64,000 nucleotides of DNA from Streptomyces spinosus (GCF_020400655.1 NZ_JAINRC010000001.1:620001-684000), one strand, 5' to 3'; shown: positions 12,836 to 22,596, counted from the first letter of the stretch. Numbers and translations are program-made. Notes: a model not told the origin generated them from the letters alone.

Positions 12836-13784
12836 GGGCTCCCGTTCCCGTGCGCCGGCGTCCCGTTTCGGCCGCGTCGCCGGCCTGCCCGTCCCCGTCC
12901 TGCCGGCGCAGGCGTATCTCGACGTGGCCGTCGGTGATCCGGGTGTCGAAGGCCGGCTGGGGCGCGGTGGCCGGGCCGCGGACGTTCCAGCCGTCCGAGA
13001 GCCGGAAGACGCTTCCGTGCCAGGGGCACCGGACGCATCCGTCGCTGACCGTGCCCTCGGAGAGCGGCCCGGCGAGGTGGCTGCACCGCTCGGCCAGGGC
13101 GTGGACGGCCCCGCCGGGTTCCCGGACGACCAGGACCGGGACGTCGTCCACGCTGCGCCGCACGGGCCGGTCGGCCGGGAACTCGGCCACGGCTCCGATC
13201 CGGTGCCAGCCCCCGGTGACGACGTGCGGTACCTCTTCGGCGTGGTTGGCGCCGGACGCCTGGCGGTAGGCCAGGTGGCCGCCCAGCATGCCGCCGGCCG
13301 CGACCGCCGCCAGCCCGAGGAAGCCGTAGGTCCGGCCCGCGGCGCCGCGCCCCCTGACGCGGCAGCCGAGCGAGGCGGCGTACAGACCGACGGCGGCCGA
13401 GTTCGCGAGGGCGTGCACCAGTCCGACACGCTGCTGCTGGCGGTGCAGCTCCGCCCAGTCGACCCAGCCCGCGAGGGCCGCGGGCGCGGCGGAGGCCAGG
13501 CCGACGCCGACCAGGAGGCCCGCCTCGCGGGAGCGGCCGGGGTACAGGTCCAGTACCGCCGCCGACAGCCAGCTGCCGATCGGCACCTGCACCATCAGCG
13601 GATGCACCGGGTGTCCCAGCCACCTGCCGTGCAGGAGGTCGCGTCCTTCGCCGAGCGGCAGGGCCTGCACCCCCTTGCGGATCGCGTCGATCACCGCGTC
13701 GGCCCTGGGCTCCCGCTCCAGGCGGTCCAGCAGCCGCAGAAGGCGGTTGCGCCCTGTTCGGGGGTGGCGTGACGTAGAGCTCAT
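12819..13784 (-). CDS. Membrane protein with DUF2231 and Rieske [2Fe-2S] domain (321 aa)
   Basis: Fusion of a four-helix DUF2231 membrane domain (about residues 45-175; GHPVHPLMVQVPIGSWLSAAVLDL begins it) with a Rieske ferredoxin domain (about 192-300). The cluster ligands are visible as C234-x-H236 and C253-x-x-H256 (CSH...CPWHG, 16 residues between). The Rieske part resembles soluble dioxygenase ferredoxins, so it probably passes electrons at the inner membrane face; partner unknown. The start ATG 13784 is chosen because the homologous N-terminus begins here; an upstream extension to 14021 is low-complexity. Cotranscribed with the DUF1360 gene. Confidence 0.87.
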   Translation of the reverse strand: MSSTSRHPRTGRNRLLRLLDRLEREPRADAVIDAIRKGVQALPLGEGRDLLHGRWLGHPVHPLMVQVPIGSWLSAAVLDLYPGRSREAGLLVGVGLASAAPAALAGWVDWAELHRQQQRVGLVHALANSAAVGLYAASLGCRVRGRGAAGRTYGFLGLAAVAAGGMLGGHLAYRQASGANHAEEVPHVVTGGWHRIGAVAEFPADRPVRRSVDDVPVLVVREPGGAVHALAERCSHLAGPLSEGTVSDGCVRCPWHGSVFRLSDGWNVRGPATAPQPAFDTRITDGHVEIRLRRQDGDGQAGDAAETGRRRTGTGAHGHDG

Positions 13785-14575
13785 GGTCGGCCGGGTCCCC
13801 ACCCCCGCCGGCCGCAAACGGAGCGGGACGGGGACTCGTACGGCTTGGGCACGCACCGCGGAGGGCGGTGGGCGCGGGCCCGCTTCGCCTTCGGAGCGGG
13901 AGACGGACGAGCGGGACGTCCCGGCGCAGGAGGAAGGGGGTCGCGGTCCGGCACGTCCGGCGGGTACACCGACGTGGCCCTGGAGGAATGAGCGGAGTCC
14001 GAGGGGCGCCCCGGCTGGCACTCGCCGGCCCGGCTTCGATCAGGGCCGCGCCGTGACGCAGGGCCGGGCGGCCGGGGCCAACGGGTTCCGGTGGCTCCGC
14101 TCACCGTGTGCCGAGGACCGCCCCGGCGAGTCGGAGTGGCGCCGCCGCCCGGCCGCGCGGCTGCCGGGGGCGTTCGTACGTGATGTCGCGCGCCGGCCGC
14201 GGCCGGGTACCGGCCGGCACGTCGCACACCGTCCGCCTCGGCGTCCACGGCCGGTGATCCCGGTGTCGGCGGGGAACGCCGGCACACCAGGCTCCCGTAT
14301 GCGGCCACGGCCACGTCCGGCGCCGGGCAATGCCGCAGGCGGTGCTCCTTGGGATGGGTGGGTGGTCCGGGGCGCAGCCGTTCGGGTGAGGCGTGGCCGG
14401 GGGGCCCGTCGGGCGGAAACCAAGGAATACGGAGCCATCGGCGCCTCGGGGCGCGGTGAATGCGGGTGATGCGAAGTGGCAGCCTGCTGTGCCCCTCGCC
14501 AGACTGAAACCGATGGTTCCTGATCAGGATCCGTCCGGCCGGCCATTGGCGATCCAGACGCCTTCAGGAGATGTG
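13785..14575. other. Gene-free interval before the biosynthetic cluster
   Basis: About 790 bases with no recognised gene. Open frames on both strands are Arg/Pro/Gly-rich and lack domains. The interval must hold the divergent promoters of the Rieske gene and the cluster operon. No operator could be identified by eye. Confidence 0.55.
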
Positions 14576-17152
14576 ATGGTGGAGCAGTCCTCCGAGGTCC
14601 CCATATCCCGGCCCGACGAACTTGCCGTCTCCCTGGGCGACATAGGGTCGGACACGGTGGGGACCGAGCGGAAACTCGCGGAAACCCTGGCCGAGGTCAC
14701 CGGCTGCGACCACGTTCCGGCCGAAAGCAACTTCTTCACCGACCTCGGGGCGAATTCCCTGGTGATGGCCCAGTTCTGTGCCCGGCTGAGGAAAAACCCG
14801 GATCTTCCCTCACCGTCCATGCGGGACATCTATCGGCATCCCACGATTCGGAGCCTGACGGCGGCCCTCGTCCAGGAGGCTCCCGCCGAGACGGCCGCGC
14901 CGGTGCCCGAGCCCGCGGCCTCCCCCGCTCCGGTGACGCGCGTGAACCCCGTCCACCATCTGCTGTGCGGGACGGCCCAGCTGCTGATCTTCCTGGTGTA
15001 CTCCCTCGTCTGGGGATTCGTCACCGCCCGGGGGTACGAGTGGATCGCCGCCGGTTCCGGGTTCGTCGGCATTTACGTGCGGTCGCTGCTGTTCGGCGGT
15101 ATCGGTTTCCTCGCCTTGTGCGCCTTCCCGGTCGTCGCGAAATGGCTGCTCGTCGGCCGTTGGAAACCGGGTGAGTTCCCCCTCTGGGGAGCGGCGTACC
15201 TGCGTTTCTGGCTGGTGAAGGTGCTGCTGCACGCGAATCCGATGGTGTTCTTCGTCGGAACGCCGCTGTACGTGCTGTATCTGCGGGCGCTGGGCGCGCG
15301 GATCGGCAAGGGCGTCACGATCCTGTCCCGCTCGGTCCCGGTCTGCACCGACCTGCTGACGGTCGGCGCCGGCACGGTGATCCGCAAGGACACGTTCTTC
15401 CTCTGCTACCGGGCCCACGCGGGCCGGATCCAGACCGGCCGGGTCACGCTGGGCCGGGACGTGTACATCGGTGAGAAGACCATCCTGGACATCGACACCT
15501 CGCTGGGCGACGCCGCCCAGCTGGGTCATTCCTCCGCTCTGCACAGCGGCCAGGCGGTGCCGGCCGGCGAGCGCCGGCACGGTTCCCCGGCGGAGCCGGC
15601 CCAGGTCGACTACGTGCGGGTCCCGCCGGTCAGGTGCGGCACCGTGCGCCGGACCTGGTACGGCGTCGTCATGCTGCTGCAGACGGTCTTCCTGTACCTG
15701 CCGCTCACCCTCGGCGGCGTGTACATGTTCTTCACCGAGGTCCCGGCGATCGGCGAGCGGCTCGATCCGCGGACGGCGGTGCTGACCCGGCCGGAGCTGA
15801 TCCCGGACGCGCTCGGCATCTCGCTGGCCCTGTTCTGCGGCTACCTCGTCCTGGGCCTCGTGGCCCTGTGCACCGTTCCGCGTCTGCTGGGTCTGTTCGT
15901 CAAACCCGACCGGGTGTATCCCCTCTACGGATTCCACTACACCCTGCACCGCGCGGCGGCGCGCATGACGAACATCAAGTTCTTCGCCTGGCTCTTCGGT
16001 GACAGCTCGTACATCGTGCATTATCTGCGCGGACTGGGCTACAACCTGTCACGGGTGGAACAGACCGGATCGAATTTCGGCACCGAGATGCAGCACGAGA
16101 CGCCTTTCATGGTCACGGTCGGCAGCGGGACGATGATCGCCGACGGACTCTCCGTCATCAACGCCGACTACTCCAGCACGTCCTTCCGGGTGTCCCGGGT
16201 GGAGATCGGTCCGCGCAATTTCCTGGGCAACAACATCGCGTATCCCGTGGGCGGCAGGACGGGCGAGAACTGCCTTCTCGCGACCAAGGTGATGATCCCC
16301 CTCGACGGCGAGGTACGCGAAGGCGTGGGACTGCTCGGTTCGCCGTGTTTCGAGATTCCCCGCTCGGTGGACCGGGACGCCCGGTTCGATCATCTTCGGG
16401 AAGGCGACGAACTGCGCCGCCACCTCAGCGCGAAGAACCGCTACAACCTGCGCTCGATGGCCCTGATGCTGTGCATGCGCTGGTTCCTCGTCTTCGCGCT
16501 CACCCTGTTCGGACTCGTCTCCGTGGACCTGTACGGCGTGGTCGGGCACGTGGTGATCGCCCTGTACCTGGCGATGACGCTCGCGTTCTCCACCGGCTAT
16601 TACATCCTCGTGGAGCGCTGCCTGACGAGATTCCGCGCACTCACTCCGCAGTTGTGCTCCATTTACCACCCGATTTTCTGGTGGCACGAGCGCGTGTGGA
16701 AAATGCCGAGCCATTACCTCAACATCTTCAACGGGACTCCTTTCAAGGCCCTGGTCTGGCGGCTGCTGGGCGTGCGCATCGGCCGCCGGGTGTTCGACGA
16801 CGGCTGCTACATGACCGAACGGACCCTGGCCACCGTCGGCGACGAGTGCACCCTCAACGCCGGCAGCAAGATCCAGTGCCACTCCCAGGAGGACGGCACG
16901 TTCAAGTCCGACGGCACCACGCTCGGCGCGGGCTGCACGCTCGGCGTCGGCGCCCATGTGCACTACGGCGTGACCATGGGCGACGGCGCGGTCCTGGCAC
17001 CCGATTCCTTCCTCATGAAAGGCGAGGAAGTCCCCCCGAACGCTCAGTGGGGCGGCAACCCGGCCGTGGACATGCCCGGGGCCGGCCATCGGCCCGGCGG
17101 CACGGCCCGGGCCCTGGAAGCGACCGACGCCCCCGCGTCCGTCACGAGATGA
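14576..17152 (+). CDS. Carrier-protein / Pls-like membrane synthetase (858 aa)
   Basis: Residues about 28-110 are a peptidyl carrier domain with the phosphopantetheine Ser at S61 (FFTDLGANSLVMAQF). Residues about 130-840 match the C-terminal 'NRPS terminal' region known from epsilon-poly-L-lysine synthetase (Pls). Several membrane helices (e.g. LLIFLVYSLVWGFV, VVMLLQTVFLYLPLTLGGVYMFF, LVFALTLFGLVSVDL) alternate with left-handed beta-helix acyltransferase-like modules (GARIGKGVTIL, VGSGTMIADGLSVI, GVRIGRRVFDDGCYMTERT). In Pls this region joins free and carrier-bound amino acids by iso-peptide bonds. There is no adenylation domain in this protein; the next gene supplies one. ATG 14576 follows AGGAG by five bases. 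The NRPS start overlaps its stop. A split Pls is the best reading. Confidence 0.85.
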   Translation: MVEQSSEVPISRPDELAVSLGDIGSDTVGTERKLAETLAEVTGCDHVPAESNFFTDLGANSLVMAQFCARLRKNPDLPSPSMRDIYRHPTIRSLTAALVQEAPAETAAPVPEPAASPAPVTRVNPVHHLLCGTAQLLIFLVYSLVWGFVTARGYEWIAAGSGFVGIYVRSLLFGGIGFLALCAFPVVAKWLLVGRWKPGEFPLWGAAYLRFWLVKVLLHANPMVFFVGTPLYVLYLRALGARIGKGVTILSRSVPVCTDLLTVGAGTVIRKDTFFLCYRAHAGRIQTGRVTLGRDVYIGEKTILDIDTSLGDAAQLGHSSALHSGQAVPAGERRHGSPAEPAQVDYVRVPPVRCGTVRRTWYGVVMLLQTVFLYLPLTLGGVYMFFTEVPAIGERLDPRTAVLTRPELIPDALGISLALFCGYLVLGLVALCTVPRLLGLFVKPDRVYPLYGFHYTLHRAAARMTNIKFFAWLFGDSSYIVHYLRGLGYNLSRVEQTGSNFGTEMQHETPFMVTVGSGTMIADGLSVINADYSSTSFRVSRVEIGPRNFLGNNIAYPVGGRTGENCLLATKVMIPLDGEVREGVGLLGSPCFEIPRSVDRDARFDHLREGDELRRHLSAKNRYNLRSMALMLCMRWFLVFALTLFGLVSVDLYGVVGHVVIALYLAMTLAFSTGYYILVERCLTRFRALTPQLCSIYHPIFWWHERVWKMPSHYLNIFNGTPFKALVWRLLGVRIGRRVFDDGCYMTERTLATVGDECTLNAGSKIQCHSQEDGTFKSDGTTLGAGCTLGVGAHVHYGVTMGDGAVLAPDSFLMKGEEVPPNAQWGGNPAVDMPGAGHRPGGTARALEATDAPASVTR

Positions 17153-17166
17153 GGAAGGCCCTGTCG

Positions 17167-20100
17167 ATGGGAACGCGCGTGGATGCGGTGGATGCGGTGG
17201 AGGCCGTGGAGGCGGGCCGGGAGTTCTGGAGCCGTGTGCTGACCGCGGGCGGCAGCACCGCCGTGCCGCGGTGGGTCCGGGAGCCGGCCCCGGGAGTGTC
17301 GGAGCAGGAGACGCCGGTCCCGGACGACGTGGTGACCTCGGTGCGCGCACTGGTGCGGCGGTCGGGACTGCCGCTGAGCGCGCTGCTGCTGGCGGCGCAC
17401 GCCAAGGTGCTGGCCGCGCTGTCCGGCGAGCGCGAGGTGGTCACGGGGTACGCCGCCGGAGTGCGCGGCGAGCCGCTGCCGCTGCGGCTGACCGTGCCGC
17501 CGGGGTCCTGGCGGGCCCTGGTGTCGGCCGCCGGGCGCGCCGAGGCGGAGGTGCTGGCGCACCGGGAGTTCCCGGTGCCGCGACTGCGCCGGGAACTGGG
17601 GGTGACCGAGCCGCCGTACGAGGTGGTGTTCGGCCCCATGGACGCCGAGGAGTACCACCACGACGACGGTGTGCTCCAGGTGCGCTGGTGCGACCTGGGC
17701 GGCCGGCTGAAGCTGCGCCTGCGCCACCGCACGGACGTGCTGGACGCGGAGGGCGCGGACCGTATCGGCGGCTACCACCTGAAGGCGCTGCGGCTGCTGG
17801 CGGCCGATCCGGACGCCGACCACACCCAGCAGAGCCTGCTGTCGGCCGTGGAGGTGCGGGAGCAGCTGGAAGGGCTGGCGGGGCCGGACCGGGCGCTGCC
17901 GGACGCCCGCGCGCACGAGCTGTTCGAGCAGCAGGTGCGGACGCGTCCGCGGGCGGTGGCCGCGGTGCACGGCGAGCGGGAGTGGACGTACGGGGAACTG
18001 AACGCGCGGGCCAACCGGCTGGCGCGGGCACTTCTGGCGCGCGGGGTGGGCCGGGAGGACGTGGTCGCCGTCGTCACCGAGCGCAACCTCGACTGGCTGG
18101 CGGCGACGCTGGCGGTGTTCAAGGCGGGCGGGGCGTACCTGCCGATCGAGCCGCACTTCCCGGCCGGCCGCATCGCGGCGACGCTGTCGCGGGCGGGGTG
18201 CCGGCTGGTCCTCACCGAGTCCGGCAGCACCGGGACCCTGGACGAGGCGCTGGCCACCGTAGCGGACACCGAGAAGCTGCTGGTGGAGACGGCGTACGCG
18301 GAACCGCACGCCGACGACGACCTCGGGGTGCGGGTCGACCCCGATCAGCTCGCCTACCTCTTCTTCACTTCCGGCTCCACCGGTGAGCCGAAGGGCGCGA
18401 TGTGCGAGCACGCCGGTCTGCTCAACCACCTGTACGCCAAGATCGACGATCTGGGGATCGGGGAGGGCTCCGTGGTGGCGCAGACCGCCCCGCAGTGCTT
18501 CGACATCTCCCTGTGGCAGCTGGTGTCCGCGCTGCTGGTCGGCGGGCGGACCCTGCTGATCGGCCAGGACGTGGTCGTGGACGTGGAGCGCTTCGTCGAC
18601 ACGCTGGTGCGGGGCCGGGTCGCCGTGACCCAGCTCGTGCCCTCCTACCTGGAGGTCGTGGTCTCGTACCTGGAGCAGCACCCGCGGGAGCTGCCGGACC
18701 TGCGGTGGGTGTCGGTGACCGGTGAGGCGCTCAAACGGGAGCTGGTGCAGCGCTGGTTCGCGCTCCAGCCGGGCATCAGGCTGCTCAACGCCTACGGCCT
18801 GACGGAGACCTCGGACGACACCAACCACGAGGTCCTGGACGGCGTCCCCGACCGCGTGCTGCTGGGACGCGCGGTCAACAACGTGCGCGTGTACGTCGTG
18901 GACGAGCAGCTGGCTCTGGTGCCGCTCGGCGCTCCCGGGCTGATCGCCTTCTCCGGAGTCTGTGTGGGCCGGGGGTACGTCAACGATCCGGAGCGGACCC
19001 GGGAGGCCTACCGGACGGACCCGTACCGGCCCGGGGAGCGGCTGTACCTGGGCGGTGACTGGGGCCGCTGGCACCCCGGCGGCAAGCTGGAGTTCCTCGG
19101 CCGCCGGGACAGCCAGGTCAAGATCCGCGGCTTCCGGATCGAGATCGGCGAGATAGAGAACACCCTGCTGCGGGTGGACGGGGTGCGCGACGGTGCGGTG
19201 GTCGTCGTCGAGCGGGGCGGCGGGAACACGCAGCTGATCGCCTTCCACTCCGGCCGGCGTCACGAGCCGGACGTGCTGCGCGAGGCGCTCGCGGCGGCCC
19301 TGCCCGCCTACATGGTCCCGGCGGCCTTCCACTGGCGGGAGAGCCTGCCGCTGACCGCCAACGGCAAGATCGACCGCAAGGCCCTGACCGCCGAGGCCGC
19401 GCGGACCGGCACCGAGGCCGCGGCCGGCGCGGACCGGGAGGCGCTCAGCCCGAGCGAGCGGCGGCTGGCGGCGGCCTGGGCCGAACTGCTGGGCGTGCCC
19501 GAGCACCGGATCGGCCGGACGGACCACTTCTTCGACTCGGGCGGCACCTCCCTGTCGGCCGTCAAGCTCAGCATCGCGCTCGACCGCGCGGTGTCCCTGC
19601 GGGACATCACCCGGCACCCGGTGCTCGCCGATCTGGCCGCCCTCCTCGACGGTGCCGCCCGGCAGCGCCCGGAGCTGCTCCAGCCGCTGTCGGAAGCGGA
19701 CGGCTCCCCCGGGTGCGCGCTGGTCTGCTTCCCCTACGCGGGCGGCAACGCGGTGAACTACCGGCCGATGGCGGCGGCGCTGGCGGGCAGCGGCACGGCG
19801 GTCCTCGCGGTGGACCTGCCCGGCCACGACCTGGCCGCGCACCGGGAGCCGTTCGCGTCGGTCGCGGACGTCGCCGCGCAGGTGGCCGACGAGATCACGG
19901 CGCGCGGCCTGACCCGGGTCATGCTGTGGGGCCACTCCTCGGGCGCCGCGCCGGCCCTGGAGACGGCGAGGACGCTCCAGGAGCGCGGGGTGCGGGTCGC
20001 CCGGGTGTTCCTCGGGGCGCAGCTGCTCGGCACGGCCGAGGAGCGCGGTGCCGCCGTCACCGGGCTGACGAGCCTGAGCGACGCGGAGATCGCGGCGCGG

Positions 20101-20445
20101 CTGACCGCGGACAGCGGCTACACCGTGCTCGCCGAACTGAACGCGCGGCACGCCGAGCACATCGGTGCCGCCTACCGGCACGACTGCGTGTCCGCCCACC
20201 GCTACTTCCAGGCGGTCCTGAAGGCCCCGCCGCCGGTGAAGCTGGCCGCGCCGGTCTCGGTGGTGGTCGCCGCCGACGACCCGCACACCGCCGGCCACGC
20301 CGAGCACCACCGCGACTGGCTGCTGCTGGCCGAGCACGTGGACCTGCACGAACTGGCCGACGGAGGCCACTACTTCCTCCGCACCCGGCCGGCCGAGGCC
20401 GCGCACGCGGTGCTGAGCGCGGCCGTCCCCCTGGCCTCCACCTGA
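17167..20445 (+). CDS. NRPS: half condensation-adenylation-carrier-thioesterase (1092 aa)
   Basis: Activates one amino acid and loads it on its own carrier. Residues 15-235 resemble only the C-terminal lobe of a condensation domain; HHxxxDG is absent, so it cannot be a normal C domain. The adenylation domain (about 247-745) has FTSGSTGEPKG, NAYGLTETSDD and a final NGKIDRKAL. Reading the binding-pocket positions by eye gives D-I-W-Q-S-T-A-D-D-K; the two acidic residues suit a cationic side chain such as diaminopropionate (inference). The carrier Ser is S795 (DSGGTSLSA). The thioesterase has the nucleophile S924 in GHSSG and is type-II-like. ATG 17167 follows GAGGAAGG; an ATGA-overlap start at 17149 is also possible. 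The N-terminus begins with a Val-Asp-Ala repeat. Confidence 0.9.
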   Translation: MGTRVDAVDAVEAVEAGREFWSRVLTAGGSTAVPRWVREPAPGVSEQETPVPDDVVTSVRALVRRSGLPLSALLLAAHAKVLAALSGEREVVTGYAAGVRGEPLPLRLTVPPGSWRALVSAAGRAEAEVLAHREFPVPRLRRELGVTEPPYEVVFGPMDAEEYHHDDGVLQVRWCDLGGRLKLRLRHRTDVLDAEGADRIGGYHLKALRLLAADPDADHTQQSLLSAVEVREQLEGLAGPDRALPDARAHELFEQQVRTRPRAVAAVHGEREWTYGELNARANRLARALLARGVGREDVVAVVTERNLDWLAATLAVFKAGGAYLPIEPHFPAGRIAATLSRAGCRLVLTESGSTGTLDEALATVADTEKLLVETAYAEPHADDDLGVRVDPDQLAYLFFTSGSTGEPKGAMCEHAGLLNHLYAKIDDLGIGEGSVVAQTAPQCFDISLWQLVSALLVGGRTLLIGQDVVVDVERFVDTLVRGRVAVTQLVPSYLEVVVSYLEQHPRELPDLRWVSVTGEALKRELVQRWFALQPGIRLLNAYGLTETSDDTNHEVLDGVPDRVLLGRAVNNVRVYVVDEQLALVPLGAPGLIAFSGVCVGRGYVNDPERTREAYRTDPYRPGERLYLGGDWGRWHPGGKLEFLGRRDSQVKIRGFRIEIGEIENTLLRVDGVRDGAVVVVERGGGNTQLIAFHSGRRHEPDVLREALAAALPAYMVPAAFHWRESLPLTANGKIDRKALTAEAARTGTEAAAGADREALSPSERRLAAAWAELLGVPEHRIGRTDHFFDSGGTSLSAVKLSIALDRAVSLRDITRHPVLADLAALLDGAARQRPELLQPLSEADGSPGCALVCFPYAGGNAVNYRPMAAALAGSGTAVLAVDLPGHDLAAHREPFASVADVAAQVADEITARGLTRVMLWGHSSGAAPALETARTLQERGVRVARVFLGAQLLGTAEERGAAVTGLTSLSDAEIAARLTADSGYTVLAELNARHAEHIGAAYRHDCVSAHRYFQAVLKAPPPVKLAAPVSVVVAADDPHTAGHAEHHRDWLLLAEHVDLHELADGGHYFLRTRPAEAAHAVLSAAVPLAST

Positions 20446-20486
20446 CCCGTACGTCCACACGACGGGCGACCGAAAGGAAACCGAAG

Positions 20487-21491
20487 ATGCCGTCCTCATC
20501 CCTGGCAGCACCGCTCGACGTGGAGCTGCGGCCGGACCGGCCACCGTTGCTGCGCGTGGACCGGCCCGCCGACGCCGCGAGCTGGGCGGCCGAACACCGC
20601 GAGGCGCTGCGGGCACAGGTCACCGAGCACGGGGCGCTGCTCGTGCGCGGGCTCGGTCTGCGGGACGCGGACCAGGTCGGTGCCGTCTTCGCACGGCTGG
20701 CCGGGACGCTCATGCCGGAGCGGGAGGCCTTCGCCCCCCGGCAGGACCACGGCCACGGCCTGTACTCCTCCACGCCGTGGCCGGCCAACCAGCCGATGTG
20801 CATGCACCACGAGCTGAGTTACCCGCTGGAGGTGCCCGGCCTGCTGCTGTTCGCGTGCCTGACCGCGCCCGGACAGGGCGGGGCGACCGGCGTCGCCGAC
20901 GCCGAGCGGGTCCTTCAGGCCCTGCCCGCCGAGCTGACCGAGCGGTTCGAGCGGGAGGGCTGGCTGCTGACCCGCAGCTACAACGAGGAGATCGGGGCGT
21001 CCCTGGCGGAGTCCTTCGGCACCGACGACCGTGCCGCGATCGAACGCTACTGCCAGGCCAACGCCATCGACTTCCACTGGCAGCCGGACGGGTCCCTGCG
21101 CACCGAGCAGCGCCGCCGCGCGGTCGTACGGCACCCGGTCACCGGCAGGCGGTGCTGGTTCAACCAGATCGCGTTCCTCAACGAGTGGACGCTGGCCCCG
21201 GAGGTGCGCGAGTACCTGGTGGAGGAGTACGGCGCCGACAGCCTGCCGTTCAACACCCGGTACGGCGACGGCAGCCCGATCGGCGAGGACGTCGTCCAGC
21301 TCCTGAACGCCACGTACGAGGAACACACCCGGCGCGAACCCTGGCAGGCCGGTGACCTGATGCTCGTGGACAACATCGGCTCGGCGCACAGCAGGGAGGC
21401 GTTCACGGGCGACCGGCAGGTGCTGGTGGGCATGGCCGAGCCGCGACGCCTGGCCGACTCCGGCCCGACGGGGGAGGCGAGCCAGCGATGA
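20487..21491 (+). CDS. Fe(II)/2-oxoglutarate dioxygenase, TauD/SyrP-like (334 aa)
   Basis: Non-haem iron oxygenase of the TauD/TfdA superfamily, closest in style to SyrP-type amino-acid hydroxylases of NRPS clusters. The iron ligands appear as HHE in MCMHHELSYPLE (His-x-Glu) and the distal His in VDNIGSAHSREAF, with Arg for 2-oxoglutarate nearby. Such enzymes hydroxylate an amino acid, often while it is bound to a carrier protein. The ATG at 20487 has AAAGGAAA upstream. Its stop overlaps the start of the SbnB-like gene (TGA/ATG sharing bases 21489-21490), so it belongs to the same operon. It may hydroxylate the activated amino acid or the final product. Confidence 0.88.
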   Translation: MPSSSLAAPLDVELRPDRPPLLRVDRPADAASWAAEHREALRAQVTEHGALLVRGLGLRDADQVGAVFARLAGTLMPEREAFAPRQDHGHGLYSSTPWPANQPMCMHHELSYPLEVPGLLLFACLTAPGQGGATGVADAERVLQALPAELTERFEREGWLLTRSYNEEIGASLAESFGTDDRAAIERYCQANAIDFHWQPDGSLRTEQRRRAVVRHPVTGRRCWFNQIAFLNEWTLAPEVREYLVEEYGADSLPFNTRYGDGSPIGEDVVQLLNATYEEHTRREPWQAGDLMLVDNIGSAHSREAFTGDRQVLVGMAEPRRLADSGPTGEASQR

Positions 21492-22558
21492 CCGACATGC
21501 TGTCGACCGCCACCGAACCGGACACGCCTCACGGGGGGCGGGTGCCCTCCTTCGCGGTGATCTCCGGCAAGCAGGTGGAAGAGGCCCTCGGCGGGCGCGA
21601 GCAGGAGCTGGTGGACCTGGTGGAGGCCACCTACCGGCTGCACGGCGCCGGGGACTCGGTCAACCCGCCCTCGTACTTCCTGCGCTTCCCCGACCGCCCG
21701 ACGGCGCGGATCATCGCGCTGCCCGCCTCCATTGGCGGCTCCGCGCGGGTGGACGGCCTGAAGTGGATCTCCAGCTTCCCCGACAACGTGCGCACCGGGC
21801 TGCCCCGGGCCTCCGCGGTGCTGATCCTCAACGACCACGACACCGGCTACCCGTTCGCGTGCCTGGAGAGTTCCGTCATCAGCGCCACCCGGACCGCGGC
21901 CTCCGCGGCGCTGGCGGCCGACTGGCTCAGCCGCACCCGGAGCCGCCCCCGCCGCGTCGGCTTCTTCGGCACCGGTCTGATCGCCCGGTACATCCACACG
22001 TTCCTGGCCGGCTCCGGCTGGACCTTCGACGCCGTCGGCGTGCACGACGTGTCCCCCGACAGCACCGCCGGCTTCTGCGGCTACCTGCGCCAGACGGGTG
22101 CCACCGGCCAGGTCACCGTCCACGACAGCGCCGAGGACCTGGTCCGCTCCAGCGACCTGGTGGTCTTCGCCACCGTCGCCGGCCGGCCCCACGTCACGGC
22201 CCCCGGCTGGTTCGCCCACAACCCCCTGGTGCTGCACGTGTCACTGCGCGACCTCGCGCCCGAGGTCCTGCTCGCCTCGGCCAACTTCGTCGACGACGTG
22301 GAGCACTGCCTGAAGGCCGACACCTCCCCGCACCTGGTCGAACAGCGCACCGGGAACCGCGACTTCCTCAACGGGACCCTCTACGACGTGCTGCAAGGAC
22401 GGGCCGCCCCGCCCGGCGACCAGACGGTGATCTTCTCGCCCTTCGGCCTGGGCGTGCTCGACCTGGCCGTCGGCAAGTACGTCTACGAGCAAGTGGCCAG
22501 GGCGGGAGAACTCCGCCTCATCGACGACTTCTTCCACGATCTGCGCCGGTACGGCTGA
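21488..22558 (+). CDS. SbnB-like dehydrogenase for 2,3-diaminopropionate (356 aa)
   Basis: Member of the ornithine cyclodeaminase/mu-crystallin family, subgroup SbnB. In staphyloferrin B synthesis SbnB oxidises N-(1-amino-1-carboxy-2-ethyl)-glutamate with NAD to release L-2,3-diaminopropionate and 2-oxoglutarate. Visible: substrate-side sequence SVNPPSYFLRFPDRP, LKWISSFPDN, and the Rossmann glycine motif GFFGTGLIARYIH. HVSLRDLAPEVLL and FSPFGLGVLDLAVGKYVY complete the family pattern. It lies between the dioxygenase and the SbnA-like gene with overlapping or short junctions. With the next gene it should turn phosphoserine and glutamate into L-Dap. Confidence 0.9.
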   Translation: MTDMLSTATEPDTPHGGRVPSFAVISGKQVEEALGGREQELVDLVEATYRLHGAGDSVNPPSYFLRFPDRPTARIIALPASIGGSARVDGLKWISSFPDNVRTGLPRASAVLILNDHDTGYPFACLESSVISATRTAASAALAADWLSRTRSRPRRVGFFGTGLIARYIHTFLAGSGWTFDAVGVHDVSPDSTAGFCGYLRQTGATGQVTVHDSAEDLVRSSDLVVFATVAGRPHVTAPGWFAHNPLVLHVSLRDLAPEVLLASANFVDDVEHCLKADTSPHLVEQRTGNRDFLNGTLYDVLQGRAAPPGDQTVIFSPFGLGVLDLAVGKYVYEQVARAGELRLIDDFFHDLRRYG

Positions 22559-22596
22559 GGGCCGTTGCCCTCAGCCCTGGGACCAGGAGGCCTGCC

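Noticed and set aside
13781..14314. Minus-strand frame of 177 codons upstream of the Rieske gene
   Set aside because: Composition is Pro/Arg/Ser-rich without domains; it overlaps the Rieske start and has no ribosome binding site.
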